A stretch of 64,000 nt of DNA from Pseudomonas sp. MM211 (lineage in GTDB: Bacteria > Pseudomonadota > Gammaproteobacteria > Pseudomonadales > Pseudomonadaceae): NCBI RefSeq assembly GCF_020386635.1, contig NZ_CP081942.1, positions 1,798,001-1,862,000 of the forward strand. The letters run 5' to 3'. Under the pieces are notes generated by a model. It saw only the letters and a list, made by a program, of their open reading frames with translations. It ran no database searches and was not told the origin of the DNA. The first letter of the stretch is position 1; each line of letters starts with the position of its first letter. Both the position numbers and the translations under genes were made by a program. Shown in pieces: positions 31,715-41,486 of this stretch.

Positions 31715-32317
31715 ATGCAATTAAATGTAAATGGCGCTCAAGCGATCGAAGTCTCTGATGCGACTTTCGGTGGCGACTACAACGAGACCCTGGTTCACCA
31801 AGCAGTCGTAGCCTATATGGCTGGCGGTCGTCAGGGCAGCAAGCAGCAGAAGACTCGTTCCGACGTTTCCGGTGGCGGTAAGCGCCCGTGGCGTCAGAAG
31901 GGTACTGGCCGTGCGCGTGCTGGTACCACTCGTGGTCCGATCTGGCGTGGCGGTGGTGTGACTTTCGCAGCTCGTCCGCAGAGCCATGATCAGAAGCTGA
32001 ACAAGAAGATGTATCGCGCTGCGATCCGTTCGATTCTTGCTGAGCTGGTCCGTAGCGACCGTCTGGTAGTGGTTGAAGACTTCGCTGTCGAAGCTCCGAA
32101 AACCAAAGAGCTGCTGGGCAAGCTGAACGACATGGGTCTGACTGACGTTCTGATCGTGTCTGACGCTGTCGATCAAAATCTGTACCTGGCTGCTCGCAAC
32201 CTGCCGCATGTCGATGTTCGTGACGTGCAGGGTTCCGATCCGGTCAGTCTGATCGCGTATGAAAAGGTGCTGATCACCGTTTCTGCCGTGAAGAAATTCG
32301 AGGAGCTGCTGGGATGA
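31715..32317 (+). CDS. rplD: 50S ribosomal protein L4
   Basis: Lines the exit tunnel and, in E. coli, represses the S10 operon. The 200-aa product has the tunnel loop around [20 protein letters not shown] (about 52-71), where macrolide-resistance changes occur; it looks wild type. The GGGGAAGCTGAC leader precedes ATG 31715. Its TGA overlaps the rplW ATG (ATGA). Confidence 0.97.
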   Translation: MQLNVNGAQAIEVSDATFGGDYNETLVHQAVVAYMAGGRQGSKQQKTRSDVSGGGKRPWRQKGTGRARAGTTRGPIWRGGGVTFAARPQSHDQKLNKKMYRAAIRSILAELVRSDRLVVVEDFAVEAPKTKELLGKLNDMGLTDVLIVSDAVDQNLYLAARNLPHVDVRDVQGSDPVSLIAYEKVLITVSAVKKFEELLG

Positions 32318-32616
32318 ACCAGGAACGCGTATTCAAAGTGCTGCTTGGCCCGCACATCTCCGAGAAGGCCACGACTCTGGCAGACAAGAAAAGCCAGTTC
32401 GTTTTCAAGGTTGCAACTGACGCAACCAAGCTGGAAATCAAGAAGGCCGTCGAAAGCCTGTTCAGCGTGAAGGTTCAGCATGTCACTACTCAGAACGTTC
32501 TGGGTAAGAGCAAGCGCACCGCTCGCGGTCTGGGCAAGCGTAACGACTGGAAGAAGGCGATCATCTCCCTTCAGCCAGGCCAGGATCTCGATTTCGCCAC
32601 CAGCAGTGCTGAGTAA
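32314..32616 (+). CDS. rplW: 50S ribosomal protein L23
   Basis: Tunnel-exit protein that docks SRP and trigger factor. The 100-aa product contains the start [19 protein letters not shown] and the KxVxxxNxxGK-like stretch [16 protein letters not shown]. It overlaps rplD by 4 nt, and rplB follows after 14 nt. Confidence 0.97.
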   Translation: MNQERVFKVLLGPHISEKATTLADKKSQFVFKVATDATKLEIKKAVESLFSVKVQHVTTQNVLGKSKRTARGLGKRNDWKKAIISLQPGQDLDFATSSAE

Positions 32617-32630
32617 GGAAGGGGTGCATC

Positions 32631-33455
32631 ATGGCAATCGTTAAATGCAAACCGACTTCCCCGGGCCGCCGTTTTGTGGTCAAGGTGGTCAATCAGGAGC
32701 TGCACAAAGGCGCTCCTCATGCTCCACTGCTCGAGAAGAAGTCGAAGACTGGCGGTCGTAACAACAACGGCCGTATCACTACCCGTCATATCGGTGGTGG
32801 TCACAAGCAGCATTACCGTCTGGTCGATTTTCGTCGTAACGACAAAGATGGCATCCCAGCCACTGTCGAACGCGTTGAATATGACCCGAACCGTACCGCG
32901 CACATCGCTCTGCTGAAATATGCAGATGGTGAGCGTCGTTACATCATCGCACCGAAAGGTGTGAGCGCCGGCGATCAGCTGGTCGCAGGTTCGATGGCGC
33001 CGATCAAGGCCGGTAACAGCCTGCCGCTGCGTAACATTCCGGTTGGTTCGACCGTTCACGGTATCGAACTGAAGCCGGGCAAAGGTGCTCAAATCGCTCG
33101 TTCCGCTGGTGCTTCGGCTCAGCTGATCGCTCGTGAAGGCGTCTACGTCACCCTGCGTCTGCGCAGCGGTGAAATGCGTAAAGTACTGGCCGAATGCCGT
33201 GCGACCCTGGGTGAAGTCTCGAACTCCGAGCACAGCCTGCGTTCGCTGGGTAAAGCTGGTGCCAAACGCTGGCGTGGCGTTCGCCCGACCGTTCGTGGTG
33301 TTGCCATGAACCCGGTCGACCACCCACACGGTGGTGGTGAAGGTCGTACCTCTGGTGGTCGTCATCCGGTGTCTCCATGGGGCTTCCCGACTAAGGGCGC
33401 GAAGACTCGTGGTAACAAACGCACCGACAACATGATCGTCCGTCGTCGCAAGTAA
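32631..33455 (+). CDS. rplB: 50S ribosomal protein L2
   Basis: Needed for subunit association and peptidyl transferase activity. The 274-aa product contains the OB/SH3 RNA-binding domains and the signature [20 protein letters not shown] (near 222-241) with the conserved His. ATG 32631 follows GGAAGGGGTGCATC. Normal length and no disruption. Confidence 0.97.
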   Translation: MAIVKCKPTSPGRRFVVKVVNQELHKGAPHAPLLEKKSKTGGRNNNGRITTRHIGGGHKQHYRLVDFRRNDKDGIPATVERVEYDPNRTAHIALLKYADGERRYIIAPKGVSAGDQLVAGSMAPIKAGNSLPLRNIPVGSTVHGIELKPGKGAQIARSAGASAQLIAREGVYVTLRLRSGEMRKVLAECRATLGEVSNSEHSLRSLGKAGAKRWRGVRPTVRGVAMNPVDHPHGGGEGRTSGGRHPVSPWGFPTKGAKTRGNKRTDNMIVRRRK

Positions 33456-33471
33456 CTAGAGGGATACGACA

Positions 33472-33747
33472 GTGCCACGTTCTCTGAAAAAAGGTCCTTT
33501 CATCGATCTTCACCTACTGAAGAAGGTCGAAGTGGCAGCAGAAAAGAATGATCGCAAGCCGGTTAAAACCTGGTCGCGTCGTTCGATGATTCTGCCGCAA
33601 ATGGTCGGTTTGACCATCGCCGTGCATAACGGTCGCCTACACGTCCCAGTTCTTGTGAACGAAGACATGGTCGGCCACAAACTGGGCGAATTTGCCGGCA
33701 CTCGTACCTATCGTGGGCACGTGGCTGACAAGAAAGCCAAGCGTTAA
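33472..33747 (+). CDS. rpsS: 30S ribosomal protein S19
   Basis: Head protein that contacts 5S-bound L5 and A-site tRNA. The 91-aa product begins [18 protein letters not shown] and includes the signature [17 protein letters not shown]. The start codon is GTG at 33472 after TAGAGGGATACGACA. rplV follows after 11 nt. Confidence 0.97.
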   Translation: MPRSLKKGPFIDLHLLKKVEVAAEKNDRKPVKTWSRRSMILPQMVGLTIAVHNGRLHVPVLVNEDMVGHKLGEFAGTRTYRGHVADKKAKR

Positions 33748-33758
33748 GGGGTAAGGAA

Positions 33759-34091
33759 ATGGAAGTAGCCGCTAAGTTGTCGGGCGCTCGCATATCCGCC
33801 CAGAAAGCCCGCTTGGTCGCCGACCAGATCCGCGGGAAGAAGGTGGGCGAAGCGCTCAACCTGCTGGCTTTTAGCAGTAAGAAAGCCGCGGAAATCATCA
33901 AGAAAGTGCTGGAGTCGGCTGTAGCCAACGCCGAGCACAACGAAGGCGCAGACGTTGATGACCTGAAGGTCAGCACCGTTTTCGTCAACGAGGGGCGTTC
34001 GCTTAAGCGCATCATGCCGCGTGCCAAAGGCCGCGCTGATCGCATCGTCAAGCGGTCTTGCCATATCACTGTCAAGGTTGCGGACAAGTAA
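33759..34091 (+). CDS. rplV: 50S ribosomal protein L22
   Basis: Its beta-hairpin lines the exit tunnel. The 110-aa product contains [13 protein letters not shown] and the tunnel loop [23 protein letters not shown] stretch (about 84-102). ATG 33759 follows GGGGTAAGGAA. rpsC begins 13 nt later. Confidence 0.97.
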   Translation: MEVAAKLSGARISAQKARLVADQIRGKKVGEALNLLAFSSKKAAEIIKKVLESAVANAEHNEGADVDDLKVSTVFVNEGRSLKRIMPRAKGRADRIVKRSCHITVKVADK

Positions 34092-34104
34092 CGGAGTCGT
34101 TCAG

Positions 34105-34792
34105 ATGGGTCAGAAAGTACATCCCACTGGCATACGCCTGGGAATCGTCAAGGAACACACCTCCGTCTGGTATGCAGACGGCCGGACTTATGCGGACTAC
34201 CTGTTCGCTGATCTGAAGGTGCGTGAATACCTCCTCGACAAACTAAAAAGCGCGTCCGTAAGCCGTGTCGAGATCGCTCGTCCGGCCCAAACCGCACGCA
34301 TCACCATCCACACCGCTCGTCCCGGCATCGTGATCGGCAAGAAAGGTGAAGATGTTGAGAAACTGCGTCAGGGACCTGACCAAGCAAATGGGCGTGCCTG
34401 TGCACATCAATATCGAAGAGATCCGTAAGCCGGAGCTCGACGGTATGTTGGTTGCACAGAGCGTTGCTCAGCAGCTGGAGCGTCGTGTGATGTTCCGTCG
34501 TGCTATGAAGCGCGCGGTACAGAACGCCATGCGTATTGGTGCCAAGGGCATCAAAATCCAGGTGAGCGGTCGTCTCGGCGGTGCGGAAATCGCACGTACC
34601 GAATGGTATCGCGAAGGTCGTGTGCCGTTGCACACCCTGCGTGCCGATATCGACTATGCCACGTACGAAGCGCACACCACTTACGGTGTGATCGGTGTCA
34701 AGGTTTGGATCTTCAAGGGTGAGGTCATTGGTGGCCGCCATGAAGAACTGAAACCGCAAGCACCTGCGCCTCGTAAAAAAGCTGCTAAGTAA
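34105..34792 (+). CDS. rpsC: 30S ribosomal protein S3, frameshifted in this sequence
   Basis: S3 forms the mRNA entry site helicase with S4 and S5. The frame from ATG 34105 ([17 protein letters not shown]) is normal through the KH motif [16 protein letters not shown], then shifts at GGGACC (34371-34376). The S3 sequence resumes in another frame as [17 protein letters not shown] and runs to TAA 34792. Removing one G from the run 34371-34373 restores the expected 228 aa. The usual N-KH and C-terminal domains are otherwise complete. Essential single-copy gene, so a base-call error is the natural reading. Confidence 0.9.
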
Positions 34793-34804
34793 GGGGTACG
34801 CCAC

Positions 34805-35218
34805 ATGTTGCAACCAAAGCGTACGAAGTTCCGCAAGCAGATGACTGGCCACAACCGTGGCTTGGCACAGCGCGGTAGCAAAGTCAGCTTCGGCGAATTT
34901 GCGCTGAAGTCTGTTGCCCGCGGTCGTCTCACCGCCCGTCAGATTGAGTCCGCTCGTCGTGCTCTGACTCGTCACGTGAAACGTGGCGGGAAAATCTGGA
35001 TTCGCGTGTTCCCTGACAAGCCAGTTACCAAGAAGCCTCTTGAAGTGCGGATGGGTAAAGGCAAGGGTAGCGTCGAGTATTGGGTAGCCCAGATCCAGCC
35101 AGGCAAAGTCCTGTACGAGATCGAAGGCGTTTCTGAAGAGTTGGCGCGTGAGGCTTTCGCCCTGGCTGCTGCAAAGCTGCCGCTCGCCACCACTTTTGTT
35201 AAGCGGACGGTGATGTGA
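34805..35218 (+). CDS. rplP: 50S ribosomal protein L16
   Basis: Near the A-site tRNA elbow; needed late in 50S assembly. The 137-aa product starts [19 protein letters not shown] and contains [13 protein letters not shown] (near 82-94). Its stop TGA shares one base with the rpmC ATG, so translation is coupled. Confidence 0.97.
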
Positions 35219-35409
35219 TGAAAGCGAATGAACTTCGTGAAAAATCAGCACAGCAGTTGAACGAGCAGCTGCTCGGCCTGCTGCGCGACCAGTTCAATCT
35301 GCGTATGCAGAAAGCAACTGGCCAGTTGGGGCAGTCTCACCTGCTCTCGCAAGTTAAGCGCGACATCGCTCGTGTGAAGACTGTGCTCAACCAGCAGGCA
35401 GGTAAGTAA
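35218..35409 (+). CDS. rpmC: 50S ribosomal protein L29
   Basis: Tunnel-exit protein of 63 aa, helical and ending [16 protein letters not shown], the family signature. ATG 35218 overlaps the rplP stop; an in-frame GTG three bases upstream would add one residue. rpsQ starts 3 nt after its stop. Confidence 0.96.
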
Positions 35410-35411
35410 TC

Positions 35412-35678
35412 ATGGCTGAAGCCGAAAAAACAGTCCGTACGCTGACTGGCCGTGTTGTCAGCGACAAGATGGACAAGACCATCACCGTACTGATCGAGCG
35501 TCGCGTTAAGCACCCGATCTACGGTAAATACGTCAAGCGTTCGACCAAGCTGCACGCGCACGACGAAAGCAATCAGTGCAAGATCGGCGACAAAGTTTCG
35601 ATTACCGAAACGCGTCCGCTGGCCAAGACCAAGTCTTGGGCTCTGGTTGAAGTTCTCGAACGCGCAGTGGAAGTCTAA
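35412..35678 (+). CDS. rpsQ: 30S ribosomal protein S17
   Basis: Primary binder of the 16S 5' domain. The 88-aa OB-fold protein contains [19 protein letters not shown] and the signature [18 protein letters not shown]. Only 2 nt separate it from rpmC. Confidence 0.97.
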   Translation: MAEAEKTVRTLTGRVVSDKMDKTITVLIERRVKHPIYGKYVKRSTKLHAHDESNQCKIGDKVSITETRPLAKTKSWALVEVLERAVEV

Positions 35679-35701
35679 GGACTAGGGGTCGGAGAAATTA
35701 T

Positions 35702-36070
35702 ATGATTCAGACTCAATCCATGCTCGATGTTGCCGACAACAGTGGTGCACGCCGCGTCATGTGCATCAAGGTGCTGGGTGGCTCGCATCGCCGCTACGCT
35801 GGCATCGGCGACATCATCAAGGTCACCGTCAAGGAAGCAATTCCGCGCGGCAAAGTGAAGAAAGGTCAGGTCATGACCGCGGTTGTAGTTCGTACCCGTC
35901 ACGGCGTTCGTCGTGCCGACGGTTCGATCATCCGCTTCGACGGCAACGCTGCTGTTCTTCTGAACAACAAGCAAGAGCCGATTGGTACCCGTATCTTCGG
36001 GCCAGTGACCCGTGAGCTTCGTACTGAGAAGTTCATGAAGATCGTCTCGCTTGCCCCTGAAGTGCTTTAA
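35702..36070 (+). CDS. rplN: 50S ribosomal protein L14
   Basis: Forms an intersubunit bridge with 16S helix 44 and binds the silencing factor RsfS in other species. The 122-aa product starts [19 protein letters not shown] and includes the family pattern [23 protein letters not shown] 35702 follows GGGGTCGGAGAAATT. rplX begins 11 nt downstream. Confidence 0.97.
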   Translation: MIQTQSMLDVADNSGARRVMCIKVLGGSHRRYAGIGDIIKVTVKEAIPRGKVKKGQVMTAVVVRTRHGVRRADGSIIRFDGNAAVLLNNKQEPIGTRIFGPVTRELRTEKFMKIVSLAPEVL

Positions 36071-36081
36071 GGAGATCCGAC

Positions 36082-36396
36082 ATGCAAAAGATTCGTCGTG
36101 ACGACGAGATCATCGTGATCGCCGGCAAAGACAAAGGTAAGCGCGGTAAGGTGCTCAAGGTTCTCGCTGACGACCGTTTGGTCGTCGGTGGTATCAACCT
36201 GGTGAAGCGTCATACCAAGCCGAACCCGATGTCGGGCGTTCAAGGCGGTATCGTCGAGAAAGAAGCGCCGCTGAGCGCTTCCAACGTTGCCATTTTCAAT
36301 GGCGAAACCAACAAGGCTGATCGCGTTGGTTTCAAAGTTGAAGACGGCAAGAAAATTCGTGTCTTCAAGTCCACCCAGAAGCCGGTTGGCGCTTGA
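36082..36396 (+). CDS. rplX: 50S ribosomal protein L24
   Basis: Assembly initiator with a KOW motif: [20 protein letters not shown] lies near residues 8-27. The 104-aa product has normal length. ATG 36082 is preceded by AAGGAGATCCGAC, one of the best ribosome sites in the cluster. rplE follows after 19 nt. Confidence 0.97.
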   Translation: MQKIRRDDEIIVIAGKDKGKRGKVLKVLADDRLVVGGINLVKRHTKPNPMSGVQGGIVEKEAPLSASNVAIFNGETNKADRVGFKVEDGKKIRVFKSTQKPVGA

Positions 36397-36415
36397 GAAT
36401 CATAGGTAAAACACC

Positions 36416-36955
36416 ATGGCACGACTAAAAGAGATTTACCGGAAGGAAATCGCGCCCAAGCTGAAGGAAGAGCTTAAGCTGGGTAACGTGATGGAAGTTC
36501 CGCGCATCACCAAGATCACCCTGAACATGGGCTTGGGCGAAGCGATCGGTGATAAGAAAATCATCGAGCACGCAGTTGCCGACCTCGAGAAGATTACCGG
36601 CCAGAAAGTCATCGTGACTTATGCCCGCAAGTCGATCGCTGGTTTCAAGGTTCGTGAAGGTTGGCCGATTGGCGTCAAGGTTACTCTGCGTCGCGAACGT
36701 ATGTACGAGTTCCTGGATCGTCTGCTGTCCATCTCCCTGCCGCGCGTGCGTGACTTCCGCGGCCTGAATGCCAAGTCCTTCGATGGTCGTGGTAACTACA
36801 GCATGGGCGTGAAAGAGCAGATCATTTTCCCGGAAATCGATTACGACAAGATCGATGCGCTGCGTGGTCTGGACATCACTCTGACCACTACTGCCCGTTC
36901 GGATGATGAAGGCCGCGCTCTGCTGCGTGCTTTCAAATTCCCGTTCCGCAACTGA
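36416..36955 (+). CDS. rplE: 50S ribosomal protein L5
   Basis: 5S rRNA-binding protein of the central protuberance. The 179-aa product contains the signature [16 protein letters not shown] (near 30-45) and the C-terminal [23 protein letters not shown] 36416 follows AGGTAAAACACC. rpsN starts 13 nt after. Confidence 0.97.
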   Translation: MARLKEIYRKEIAPKLKEELKLGNVMEVPRITKITLNMGLGEAIGDKKIIEHAVADLEKITGQKVIVTYARKSIAGFKVREGWPIGVKVTLRRERMYEFLDRLLSISLPRVRDFRGLNAKSFDGRGNYSMGVKEQIIFPEIDYDKIDALRGLDITLTTTARSDDEGRALLRAFKFPFRN

Positions 36956-36968
36956 TTGGAGTAGGAAT

Positions 36969-37274
36969 ATGGCCAAGACGAGCATGAAAAACCGCGAGCT
37001 GAAGCGTCAGCTCACGGTCGCCAAGTACGCCAAAAAGCGTGCCGAGCTGAAAGCTACCATCGTCAATCCGGAAGCCTCTCCGGAAGCGCGTTGGGAAGCT
37101 CAGGTAGCCCTGCAGAAGCAACCCCGTGATGCCAGCGCTTCGCGCCTGCGCAACCGCTGCCGCATCACTGGCCGCCCGCACGGTGTCTTCCGCAAGTTCG
37201 GTCTGTCGCGCATCAAGCTGCGTGAAGCAGCTATGCGTGGCGACGTACCAGGTCTGGTTAAAGCCAGCTGGTAA
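36969..37274 (+). CDS. rpsN: 30S ribosomal protein S14, zinc-free type
   Basis: Head protein of 101 aa. It has the long form with only one cysteine ([12 protein letters not shown]) and no CxxC pair, so it is the zinc-independent class. The C-terminal signature [15 protein letters not shown] is present. ATG 36969 follows GGAGTAGGAAT. It is the last gene before two hairpins and a new promoter, so the first half of the spc cluster probably ends here. Confidence 0.96.
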   Translation: MAKTSMKNRELKRQLTVAKYAKKRAELKATIVNPEASPEARWEAQVALQKQPRDASASRLRNRCRITGRPHGVFRKFGLSRIKLREAAMRGDVPGLVKASW

Positions 37275-37287
37275 GCCGCTGCGGAAA

Positions 37288-37309
37288 CCGCCGGAGTTAG
37301 CTCCGGCGG
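37288..37309 (+). terminator. first hairpin after rpsN
   Basis: A perfect 9-bp stem (37288-37296 with 37301-37309), TTAG loop, no T-run. Probably a stabilising or pausing structure upstream of the stronger hairpin. Confidence 0.5.
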
Positions 37310-37318
37310 ACAAGCAAT

Positions 37319-37355
37319 ATGAATCAAGCCCCTTTTGGGGCTTGATTCATTTTTG
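37319..37355 (+). terminator. strong terminator between rpsN and rpsH
   Basis: A perfect 14-bp stem (37319-37332 with 37337-37350), TTTT loop, then TTTTG. The strongest hairpin in the ribosomal clusters; its 3' arm contains the -35 of the next promoter. Confidence 0.85.
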
Positions 37356-37370
37356 ATCAGTCTCTAGAAT
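37342..37370 (+). promoter_or_regulatory. predicted promoter for rpsH and the second half of spc
   Basis: TTGATT (37342-37347), 17-nt spacer, TAGAAT (37365-37370), then GCCCGGC, 89 nt before rpsH. The -35 lies inside the terminator stem. Confidence 0.65.
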
Positions 37371-37458
37371 GCCCGGCTCGCCTGAGTCCGGATTTCCGTG
37401 AGTTCTGGTGATTCTTAGCCGAGAGGCTAATTCTTTTTGTATCAGGAGCGTCTAGCCC

Positions 37459-37850
37459 ATGAGTATGCAGGACCCGTTAGCGGACATGCTAACTCGTATC
37501 CGTAATGCCCAGATGGCTGAAAAGTCCGTCGTAAGCATGCCTTCTTCTACCCTGAAGGTGGCCGTAGCCAAAGTTCTCAAAGACGAAGGTTATGTTGCGG
37601 GTTATCAGATCAGCGGCGAAGCAAAGCCGCAGCTGTCCATCGAGCTTAAGTACTTCGAAGGCCGTCCGGTTATCGAAGAAGTGAAGCGCGTCAGCCGTCC
37701 TGGCCTTCGCCAGTACAAATCCGTCGATGATCTGCCGAAAGTTCGTGGCGGTCTCGGTGTTTCCATCGTCTCCACCAACAAAGGTGTGATGACGACCGCG
37801 CTGCGCGCGCTGCCGGTGTCGGCGGCGAAGTGCTTTGCACTGTGTTCTAA
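37459..37850 (+). CDS. rpsH: 30S ribosomal protein S8, frameshifted near its 3' end
   Basis: S8 binds the 16S central domain and in E. coli represses the spc operon. From ATG 37459 ([18 protein letters not shown]) the frame is right through [13 protein letters not shown] and then shifts. The expected end [18 protein letters not shown] is encoded in another frame and stops at TAA 37850. One base is missing after 37793 (C, G or T would all restore Thr-Asp); with it, the protein is the usual 130 aa. As read, the altered C-terminus runs to 37860. Probable sequence error in an essential gene. Confidence 0.9.
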
Positions 37851-37862
37851 GGGGGGATAAGC

Positions 37863-38396
37863 ATGTCTCGCGTTGCTAAAAACCCCGTCAAGCTGCCCGC
37901 TGGTGTAGAGATCAAACTCGCCGGCCAACAGCTTTCGGTGAAGGGTGCCAAGGGCGCTCTGGAACTGAACGTTCACTCGTCCGTTGAAGTCCTGCAAGAA
38001 TCCGGTGAGCTGCGTTTCTCTGCTCGCAATGGTGATCAGCAGACTCGTGCGATGGCTGGTACTACCCGTGCATTGGTTAACAACATGGTCATCGGCGTAA
38101 GCCAGGGCTTCGAGCGCAAGCTCCAGCTGGTGGGTGTTGGTTACAAGGCACAGGCCAAGGGCCAGGTTCTCAATCTGGCGTTGGGCTTCTCTCACCCTAT
38201 CGACTATCAACTGCCGGAAGGCGTTGTTGCCGAAACCCCGAACCAGACCGAGATCCTCATCAAGGGTGTCGACAAGCAGCTGGTTGGTCAGGTTGCTGCG
38301 GAAATTCGTGATTTCCGTCGTCCTGAGCCTTACAAGGGCAAAGGTGTTCGTTACGCTGACGAAGTCGTCCGCCGTAAAGAAGCCAAGAAGAAGTAA
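37863..38396 (+). CDS. rplF: 50S ribosomal protein L6
   Basis: Near the GTPase centre and sarcin-ricin loop. The 177-aa product has two repeated alpha/beta domains and the C-terminal signature [18 protein letters not shown] (near 152-169). ATG 37863 follows the restored rpsH stop by 12 nt, with GGGGGG upstream. rplR starts 11 nt later. Confidence 0.97.
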   Translation: MSRVAKNPVKLPAGVEIKLAGQQLSVKGAKGALELNVHSSVEVLQESGELRFSARNGDQQTRAMAGTTRALVNNMVIGVSQGFERKLQLVGVGYKAQAKGQVLNLALGFSHPIDYQLPEGVVAETPNQTEILIKGVDKQLVGQVAAEIRDFRRPEPYKGKGVRYADEVVRRKEAKKK

Positions 38397-38407
38397 GGGG
38401 CTAGGAA

Positions 38408-38758
38408 ATGACCGACAAAAAAGTTACTCGTCTGCGTCGCGCTCGCAAAGCACGCCTGAAAATGCACGAGCTCGAAGCCGTGCGTCTCTGCGTGTACCGC
38501 TCTTCGCAGCACATCTATGCCCAGGTCATCTCGGCCGACGGCAGCAAGGTTCTGGCCAGCGCCTCTACCTTGGACAAAGCACTGCGTGACGAAGCCACCG
38601 GCAACGTCGACGCGGCCAAGAAAGTTGGTGAGCTGGTTGCCGAGCGTGCGAAAGCCGCAGGTGTGACTCAGGTTGCATTCGACCGTTCTGGCTTCAAGTA
38701 CCACGGCCGCGTCAAAGCGCTGGCTGATGCTGCTCGTGAAGGCGGGCTGGAGTTCTAA
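38408..38758 (+). CDS. rplR: 50S ribosomal protein L18
   Basis: 5S-binding protein of 116 aa, with a basic N-terminus ([16 protein letters not shown]) and the C-terminal signature [31 protein letters not shown] precedes ATG 38408. rpsE starts 3 nt after the stop. Confidence 0.97.
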   Translation: MTDKKVTRLRRARKARLKMHELEAVRLCVYRSSQHIYAQVISADGSKVLASASTLDKALRDEATGNVDAAKKVGELVAERAKAAGVTQVAFDRSGFKYHGRVKALADAAREGGLEF

Positions 38759-38761
38759 GTT

Positions 38762-39262
38762 ATGGCAAATAACGACCAAAAGCGCGACGAAGGCTATATC
38801 GAGAAGCTGGTTCAAGTGAACCGCGTTGCCAAGACCGTTAAAGGCGGCCGTATCTTCACCTTCACCGCGTTGACCGTGGTAGGTGATGGTAAGGGTCGTG
38901 TAGGTTTCGGCCGTGGCAAATCTCGTGAAGTGCCGGCTGCTATCCAGAAAGCTATGGAAGCTGCTCGTCGCAACATGATTCAAGTCGATCTGAACGGCAC
39001 CACCCTGCAGTACGCAATGAAGTCCGCCCATGGCGCTTCGAAGGTGTACATGCAGCCTGCTTCCGAAGGTACCGGCATCATCGCTGGTGGCGCCATGCGT
39101 GCCGTCCTTGAAGTCGCTGGTGTGCAGAACGTTCTGGCCAAGTGCTACGGCTCTACCAACCCTGTGAACGTGGTTCATGCCACTTTCAAAGGTCTGAAGG
39201 CTATGCAGTCTCCGGATTCGGTTGCAGCCAAGCGTGGCAAGAGTGTCGGGGAGATTCTCTAA
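38762..39262 (+). CDS. rpsE: 30S ribosomal protein S5
   Basis: Accuracy protein at the mRNA entrance. The 166-aa product has the dsRNA-binding-like stretch [20 protein letters not shown] (near 25-44), where spectinomycin-resistance changes occur; it appears wild type. The C-terminal domain is intact. Only 3 nt separate it from rplR, and rpmD begins 2 nt after its stop. Confidence 0.97.
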   Translation: MANNDQKRDEGYIEKLVQVNRVAKTVKGGRIFTFTALTVVGDGKGRVGFGRGKSREVPAAIQKAMEAARRNMIQVDLNGTTLQYAMKSAHGASKVYMQPASEGTGIIAGGAMRAVLEVAGVQNVLAKCYGSTNPVNVVHATFKGLKAMQSPDSVAAKRGKSVGEIL

Positions 39263-39264
39263 TC

Positions 39265-39444
39265 ATGGCTAATACCGTCAAAGTGACTCTGATCAAGAGC
39301 ACCAATGGCCGTTTGGCCAACCATAAAGCCTGCGTCAAGGGTCTTGGCCTGCGTCGTATCAATCACACCGTCGAAGTTCTGGATACCCCGGAAAATCGCG
39401 GCATGATTAACAAGGCTTATTACCTTCTCCGTGTGGAGGGTTGA
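39265..39444 (+). CDS. rpmD: 50S ribosomal protein L30
   Basis: A 59-aa protein starting [16 protein letters not shown] and containing [20 protein letters not shown], the L30 signature. ATG 39265 is chosen because it gives the family start; the longer frame upstream overlaps rpsE. rplO follows 3 nt after the stop. Confidence 0.96.
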   Translation: MANTVKVTLIKSTNGRLANHKACVKGLGLRRINHTVEVLDTPENRGMINKAYYLLRVEG

Positions 39445-39447
39445 TCC

Positions 39448-39882
39448 ATGTACCTGAACGATTTGAGTCCAGCGCCGGGTTCCCGTCGCGAGAAGCACCG
39501 TCCGGGCCGTGGTATCGGTAGTGGTTTGGGTAAGACTGGTGGCCGTGGCCACAAAGGTCAAACCTCCCGCTCCGGTGGCACTATTGCTCCGGGTTTCGAA
39601 GGCGGCCAGCAGCCTCTGCACCGTCGTCTTCCTAAGTTCGGTTTCGTGTCTCTGAAAGCTATGGATCGCGCAGAAGTGCGTACTTCCGAGCTGAACAAGA
39701 TCGAAGGCGACGTAGTTACTCTGCAAGCGCTGAAGGATGCCAATCTGATTAATCAAAACGTACAGCGTGTGAAAGTCATGCTGTCCGGTGAGATTACTCG
39801 TGCGGTCACCCTTAAAGGTATCGCCGCCACCAAAGGTGCGCGCGCGGCTATCGAAGCAGCTGGCGGTAAGTTCGAGGAATAA
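39448..39882 (+). CDS. rplO: 50S ribosomal protein L15
   Basis: Late 50S assembly protein of 144 aa. It has the glycine/arginine-rich N-terminal extension ([20 protein letters not shown]) that winds through rRNA, and a C-terminal globular domain. Its TAA is followed directly by the secY ATG. Confidence 0.97.
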   Translation: MYLNDLSPAPGSRREKHRPGRGIGSGLGKTGGRGHKGQTSRSGGTIAPGFEGGQQPLHRRLPKFGFVSLKAMDRAEVRTSELNKIEGDVVTLQALKDANLINQNVQRVKVMLSGEITRAVTLKGIAATKGARAAIEAAGGKFEE

Positions 39883-41210
39883 ATGGCTAAGCAAGGTGCT
39901 CTCTCTGCGCTGGCTGGTGGCGGGTTGTCCGAGCTCTGGGCTCGTCTGCGCTTTCTGTTCATGGCGATCATCGTCTATCGAATCGGTGCGCATATCCCAG
40001 TTCCAGGCATAAACCCTGATCGTCTAGCTGATCTGTTCCGACAGAATGAGGGACCATTCTTAGCTTGTTCAACATGTTTTCCGGCGGCGCGCTGGAGCGG
40101 ATGAGTATCTTTGCACTGGGGATCATGCCGTACATCTCGGCATCGATCATCATGCAGCTGATGACCGCTGTCAGCCCGCAGTTGGAACAGTTGAAGAAGG
40201 AAGGTGAGGCTGGTCGTCGCAAGATCAGTCAATACACCCGCTACGGCACCTTGATCCTGGCTTTCGTCCAAGCTATCGGCATGTCCGTTGGCCTGGCGAG
40301 TCAGGGTGTAGCGTTTTCGGTCGATTTCGGCTTCCACTTCGTTGCAGTCACCACGTTCGTGGCGGGTGCGATGTTCATGATGTGGCTGGGCGAGCAGATC
40401 ACCGAGCGCGGTGTTGGCAACGGTATTTCGATGCTGATTTTTGCGGGCATCGTAGCCGGTCTGCCGTCGGCGATTGGGCAGTCTTTCGAGTCTGCTCGGC
40501 AGGGCGATATCAATATCTTCGCTCTTATCGCCATCGGTTTGTTGGCAGTAGCGATTATCGGTTTCGTGGTGTTCATTGAGCGTGGCCAGCGTCGTATTGC
40601 TGTGCACTACGCCAAGCGTCAGCAGGGCCGTAAGGTCTTCGCGGCGCAGACCAGCCACCTGCCGTTGAAGGTGAACATGGCGGGCGTAATCCCGGCCATT
40701 TTCGCCAGCAGCCTTCTGTTGTTCCCGGCCTCGCTGGGTGCCTGGTTTGGTCAGTCCGATGGTATGGGCTGGCTGCAGGATATTTCACAGGCTATCGCTC
40801 CTGGTCAGCCGTTGAACATTTTGCTGTTTAGTGCGGGGATTGTTTTCTTCTGCTTCTTCTACACAGCGCTGATGTTCAACCCGAAAGACGTAGCGGAAAA
40901 CCTGAAGAAGTCCGGTGCCTTTATTCCGGGTATCCGTCCCGGTGAGCAGTCTGCGCGCTATATCGATGGCGTTCTGACTCGCTTGACCATGTTCGGTGCT
41001 CTGTACATGACGGCCGTATGCTTGTTGCCCCAGTTCCTGGTGGTGGCGGCCAACGTACCGTTCTACCTTGGCGGGACCTCGTTGCTGATCGTGGTAGTGG
41101 TTGTGATGGACTTCATGTCGCAAGTACAATCGCACCTCGTTTCGCACCAGTACGAATCCCTGATGAAGAAAGCCAACCTGAAGGGTTACGGCAGCGGCAT
41201 GCTCCGCTGA
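39883..41210 (+). CDS. secY: preprotein translocase channel SecY, frameshifted in this sequence
   Basis: Ten-span inner-membrane channel of the Sec translocon. The frame from ATG 39883 ([20 protein letters not shown]) is correct through [13 protein letters not shown] and then shifts. The protein resumes in another frame as [20 protein letters not shown] and runs to TGA 41210, ending KGYGSGMLR. One base is missing after 40052 (GG-N-ACC-ATT); restored, the protein has the usual 442 aa. All later membrane segments and the cytoplasmic loops are intact. SecY is essential, so I read this as a base-call loss. Partner SecE is at 14180. Confidence 0.9.
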
Positions 41211-41238
41211 AGTGTCCATAAGGTTCGAGGAGTTGGTG

Positions 41239-41355
41239 ATGAAAGTTCGTGCATCGGTGAAAAAGCTGTGCCGTAACTGCAAAATTATTCGCCGTGAAGG
41301 TGTTGTGCGAGTGATTTGCAGCGCGGAACCGCGTCACAAACAGCGCCAAGGCTGA
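41239..41355 (+). CDS. rpmJ: 50S ribosomal protein L36, zinc-binding type
   Basis: A 38-aa protein between secY and rpsM. The four zinc ligands are visible: Cys11, Cys14, Cys27 and His33 (CxxC, C, H), so this is the zinc-containing C+ form. ATG 41239 follows CGAGGAGTTGGTG. It ends the spc cluster; a terminator and a new promoter follow. Confidence 0.96.
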
Positions 41356-41374
41356 GTGTGATCGAAGCTATAAG

Positions 41375-41412
41375 CCCGGCAGCTAGTGCGCTGCCGGGTT
41401 GATTATTTGTTT
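41375..41412 (+). terminator. spc operon terminator after rpmJ
   Basis: A perfect 9-bp stem (41375-41383 with 41390-41398), TAGTGC loop, then TTGATTATTTGTTT. Confidence 0.78.
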
Positions 41413-41427
41413 CTACAGCGATAATAT
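41399..41427 (+). promoter_or_regulatory. predicted alpha operon promoter
   Basis: TTGATT (41399-41404), 17-nt spacer, TAATAT (41422-41427). The -35 begins at the base after the terminator stem; 60 nt before rpsM. Confidence 0.6.
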
Positions 41428-41486
41428 CTTGCGCCCCATTTCTTGGCTTCCGGGGCGTAGGTAGCTGTCAATTGGAGTTCCACTGA

